Origin: Pseudomonadota bacterium
GTDB taxonomy: Bacteria; Pseudomonadota; Gammaproteobacteria; CAMYNG01
DNA length: 8,383 bases
NCBI GenBank assembly: GCA_020347585.1
Contig: CP070733.1
Location: forward strand, 2,492,693-2,501,075
Reading direction: 5' to 3'
This document shows positions 7,470 through 8,383 of this stretch, in pieces. Position 1 is the first letter of the stretch. Each line of letters starts with the position of its first letter. The position numbers were made by a program, and so were the translations under genes. The notes under the pieces were generated by a model. That model was given only the letters and a program-made list of their open reading frames with translations. It had not been told where the DNA came from and did not search any database.

Positions 7470-7616
7470 TCAATCCCCCCCGTACAGGTCCTCGAACTCT
7501 TCGTCGCTTAACGGTTGCGGCTCGCATTGCACTGCCCAAGCTTGCCCTGAAAACAGAATGGCCGAGGTAAAAACGATCGCCAATATTGATAACAAACGGG
7601 TGCGTAGCATGTCCAT
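7470..7616 (-). CDS. 48-residue secreted peptide ending in a GG-leader-like motif
   Basis: This gene is short and easily missed. The frame starts with ATG at 7616 and has GGAGG at 7623-7627, six bases before it. Residues 1-28 form a clear Sec signal peptide: basic MDMLRTR, a hydrophobic core LLSILAIVFTSAILF, and cleavage expected after AWA. The mature part is only about 20 residues: VQCEPQPL, then SDEEFEDLYGGD and the stop. It is acidic and has a single Cys31. The LSDEEFEDLYGG segment resembles the LSxEEL...GG end of double-glycine leaders of bacteriocin-type peptides, but here it follows a Sec signal and nothing but Asp comes after it. A second ATG, codon 3, is possible. It lies upstream of the dioxygenase-like gene on the same strand, with a hairpin between them. 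No family is recognised; function is unknown. Confidence 0.65.
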   Translation of the reverse strand: MDMLRTRLLSILAIVFTSAILFSGQAWAVQCEPQPLSDEEFEDLYGGD

Positions 7617-7658
7617 ATCATTCCTCCGGTTCGTCGTTGGTTGACTGTGCTGAATACA

Positions 7659-7695
7659 ACACCCCGGGGTCTTGCCAGATCAGACCCGGGCGTGT
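7659..7695. repeat. Long bulged hairpin in the divergent region
   Basis: The arms acaccccggggtct (7659-7672) and agacccgggcgtgt (7682-7695) pair over 13 base pairs around a 9-base loop, with one unpaired base on each side (7666 and 7691). It lies 43 bases upstream of the small secreted-peptide start and would fall in that gene's 5' leader if transcription starts further upstream. No T tract follows on either strand, so simple termination is unlikely. Confidence 0.45.
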
Positions 7696-7724
7696 GGTGA
7701 ATCCTTTCAGGACAGGCTGCATTT

Positions 7725-7752
7725 GGCGTGCACAGCACAACCGGTGCACGCC
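7725..7752. repeat. Perfect 9-bp inverted repeat
   Basis: The arms ggcgtgcac (7725-7733) and gtgcacgcc (7744-7752) are exact reverse complements around a 10-base spacer. It lies between the two divergent genes, about 22 bp before the putative -35 of the rightward gene. It may be an operator for a dimeric regulator, since the spacing would place half-sites about 1.8 helical turns apart, or an RNA hairpin. It is not followed by a T tract. No known consensus is recognised. Confidence 0.4.
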
Positions 7753-7773
7753 GCATAAATTTGAACCAGGTCC

Positions 7774-7802
7774 TTGATCGCACCACGACGGGTACCTAGC
7801 AT
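7774..7802 (+). promoter_or_regulatory. Candidate sigma-70 promoter for the zinc-motif gene
   Basis: TTGATC at 7774-7779 and TAGCAT at 7797-7802 each match four of six bases of the -35 and -10 consensus, with an ideal 17-bp spacer. Transcription would begin near 7809 and leave a leader of about 37 bases before the ATG at 7846, with the Shine-Dalgarno at 7833-7838 inside it. Position fits the gene well, but the match is only moderate. Confidence 0.4.
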
Positions 7803-7845
7803 CGGGCGCTTATTTACAGTCGGGATCTGCAAAAGGAATTGACTG

Positions 7846-8283
7846 ATGGTGCAACGCAAGGTGGTTGGCTACCGTTCACACCCCGGTTTCGAGACCCTGA
7901 TTCAGGAAGTCTACGAGTGCGGGCACGTGCGAAGTATCCCCCTCGTCGATGTTGAGGACGCTCTCGCGACGGCCAGACACTGCCCAAAGTGTGTCAAAGG
8001 AATGACGCCTGAAGTAGCACCTGACGAGTTGCAGGCCGTCAATGGATCGACCTTGTCGGCTCATCCTCTTATCATGCGCTTATGCCGTGCGCTGGACTGC
8101 CATCTGCAGCACACGCTAACGCGTCATGGTACCCTACCAAAACCCGGCGCCGATTTGATGCGGGCAACGAGCGACGCCTATCAGATGCTGGTGCAACTGG
8201 GTTACCGCGGAGTACAAGACGAGGCGGCGCAGGGTAACATCGACGACCCGGGTCTTACTGAGATCGCCGATGAGGCGAACTGA
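7846..8283 (+). CDS. Hypothetical protein with CxH...CxxC zinc-binding pattern
   Basis: This is a 145-residue soluble protein with no signal peptide or membrane segment. Residues 9-52 contain YECGHVRSIP and, 18 residues later, HCPKCVKG. The pattern Cys25-x-His27 ... Cys46-x-x-Cys49 is typical of small zinc-ribbon or treble-clef domains and is the main basis for the call. After a Pro/Glu-rich linker, residues 72-130 look helical, with two further cysteines (80 and 85) and the segments HPLIMRLCRALDCHLQHTL and DLMRATSDAYQMLVQLGYRG. AAGGAA at 7833-7838 sits seven bases before the ATG and supports the start. The gene is divergent from the small secreted-peptide gene. I do not recognise the family; nucleic acid or protein binding through the zinc domain is an inference only. 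Confidence 0.75.
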   Translation: MVQRKVVGYRSHPGFETLIQEVYECGHVRSIPLVDVEDALATARHCPKCVKGMTPEVAPDELQAVNGSTLSAHPLIMRLCRALDCHLQHTLTRHGTLPKPGADLMRATSDAYQMLVQLGYRGVQDEAAQGNIDDPGLTEIADEAN

Positions 8284-8284
8284 G

Positions 8285-8350
8285 CGCGCCTGGTTTCGCA
8301 TTCTGCTCATCGATTCAATTGCTTACAGGCGCGTGGTCGCCCGCCGGGCG
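8285..8350. repeat. Inverted repeats after the zinc-motif gene
   Basis: The 8-bp arms cgcgcctg (8285-8292) and caggcgcg (8326-8333) are exact reverse complements but lie 33 bases apart. A second small hairpin, cgccc (8338-8342) and gggcg (8346-8350), follows directly. They begin one base after the TGA of the zinc-motif gene and could mark the end of its transcript. No T tract is present, so an intrinsic terminator is not supported. The window ends shortly after with no gene recognised. Confidence 0.3.
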
Positions 8351-8383
8351 GCGCAACGTGTCGAAAGGGATGTGGATGTATAC

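Noticed and set aside
7508..7786. 92-codon - strand frame overlapping the small secreted-peptide gene
   Set aside because: It covers the same bases in another frame, runs through both intergenic hairpins, has no signal peptide or domain, and lacks a ribosome binding site. The 48-codon frame explains the local signals better.
7311..7845. Integron cassette recombination sites, suggested by hairpins around small genes of unknown function
   Set aside because: No GTTRRRY / RYYYAAC core-site pairs flank the genes, no integrase is present, and the genes are on different strands.

Overview
The window looks like chromosomal DNA from a GC-rich proteobacterium, most likely a gammaproteobacterium. This is inferred from GC-rich codon use, a proteobacterial-type 514-residue phosphoglycerate mutase, and a large Cache-HAMP-GAF-GGDEF-EAL signalling protein. 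No rRNA, tRNA, insertion sequence, phage gene or CRISPR array was seen.

Left part (1-3090, all + strand): the C-terminal end of an M28-family zinc aminopeptidase runs in from the left edge. It is followed by a complete gpmI (cofactor-independent phosphoglycerate mutase, glycolysis/gluconeogenesis). Next come two small genes I cannot assign to a named family. One is a 150-residue protein with a CxCPxxVF motif. The other is a membrane-anchored protein with a thioredoxin-like fold pattern that has no cysteine at all. These two probably form one transcription unit, perhaps with gpmI.

Middle (3132-6455, - strand): one 1107-residue membrane sensor for cyclic di-GMP. It has a periplasmic Cache-like region between two membrane helices, then HAMP, coiled coil, GAF, an intact GGDEF domain with an RxxD I-site, and a nearly canonical EAL domain. 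It converges on the left block with a 41-bp gap and no obvious terminator.

Right part (6456-8383): an accessory-looking region with a 385-bp intergenic stretch that holds palindromes, short direct repeats and a weak 36-codon ORF. Next is a secreted protein (- strand) resembling intradiol ring-cleavage dioxygenases that keeps the His-x-His pair but seems to lack the tyrosine iron ligands. Upstream of it on the same strand lies a 48-codon gene that is easy to miss. It encodes a Sec signal peptide followed by a very short acidic tail ending in a double-glycine-leader-like motif, with a strong ribosome binding site and a hairpin behind it. A divergent region with two strong hairpins separates this from a + strand gene for a small CxH...CxxC zinc-binding-type protein of unknown role.

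The points most worth a second look are the small secreted peptide beside the aberrant dioxygenase-like protein, and the CxCP protein paired with a cysteine-free thioredoxin-like protein. No recognised defence, secretion or biosynthetic system is complete in this window.
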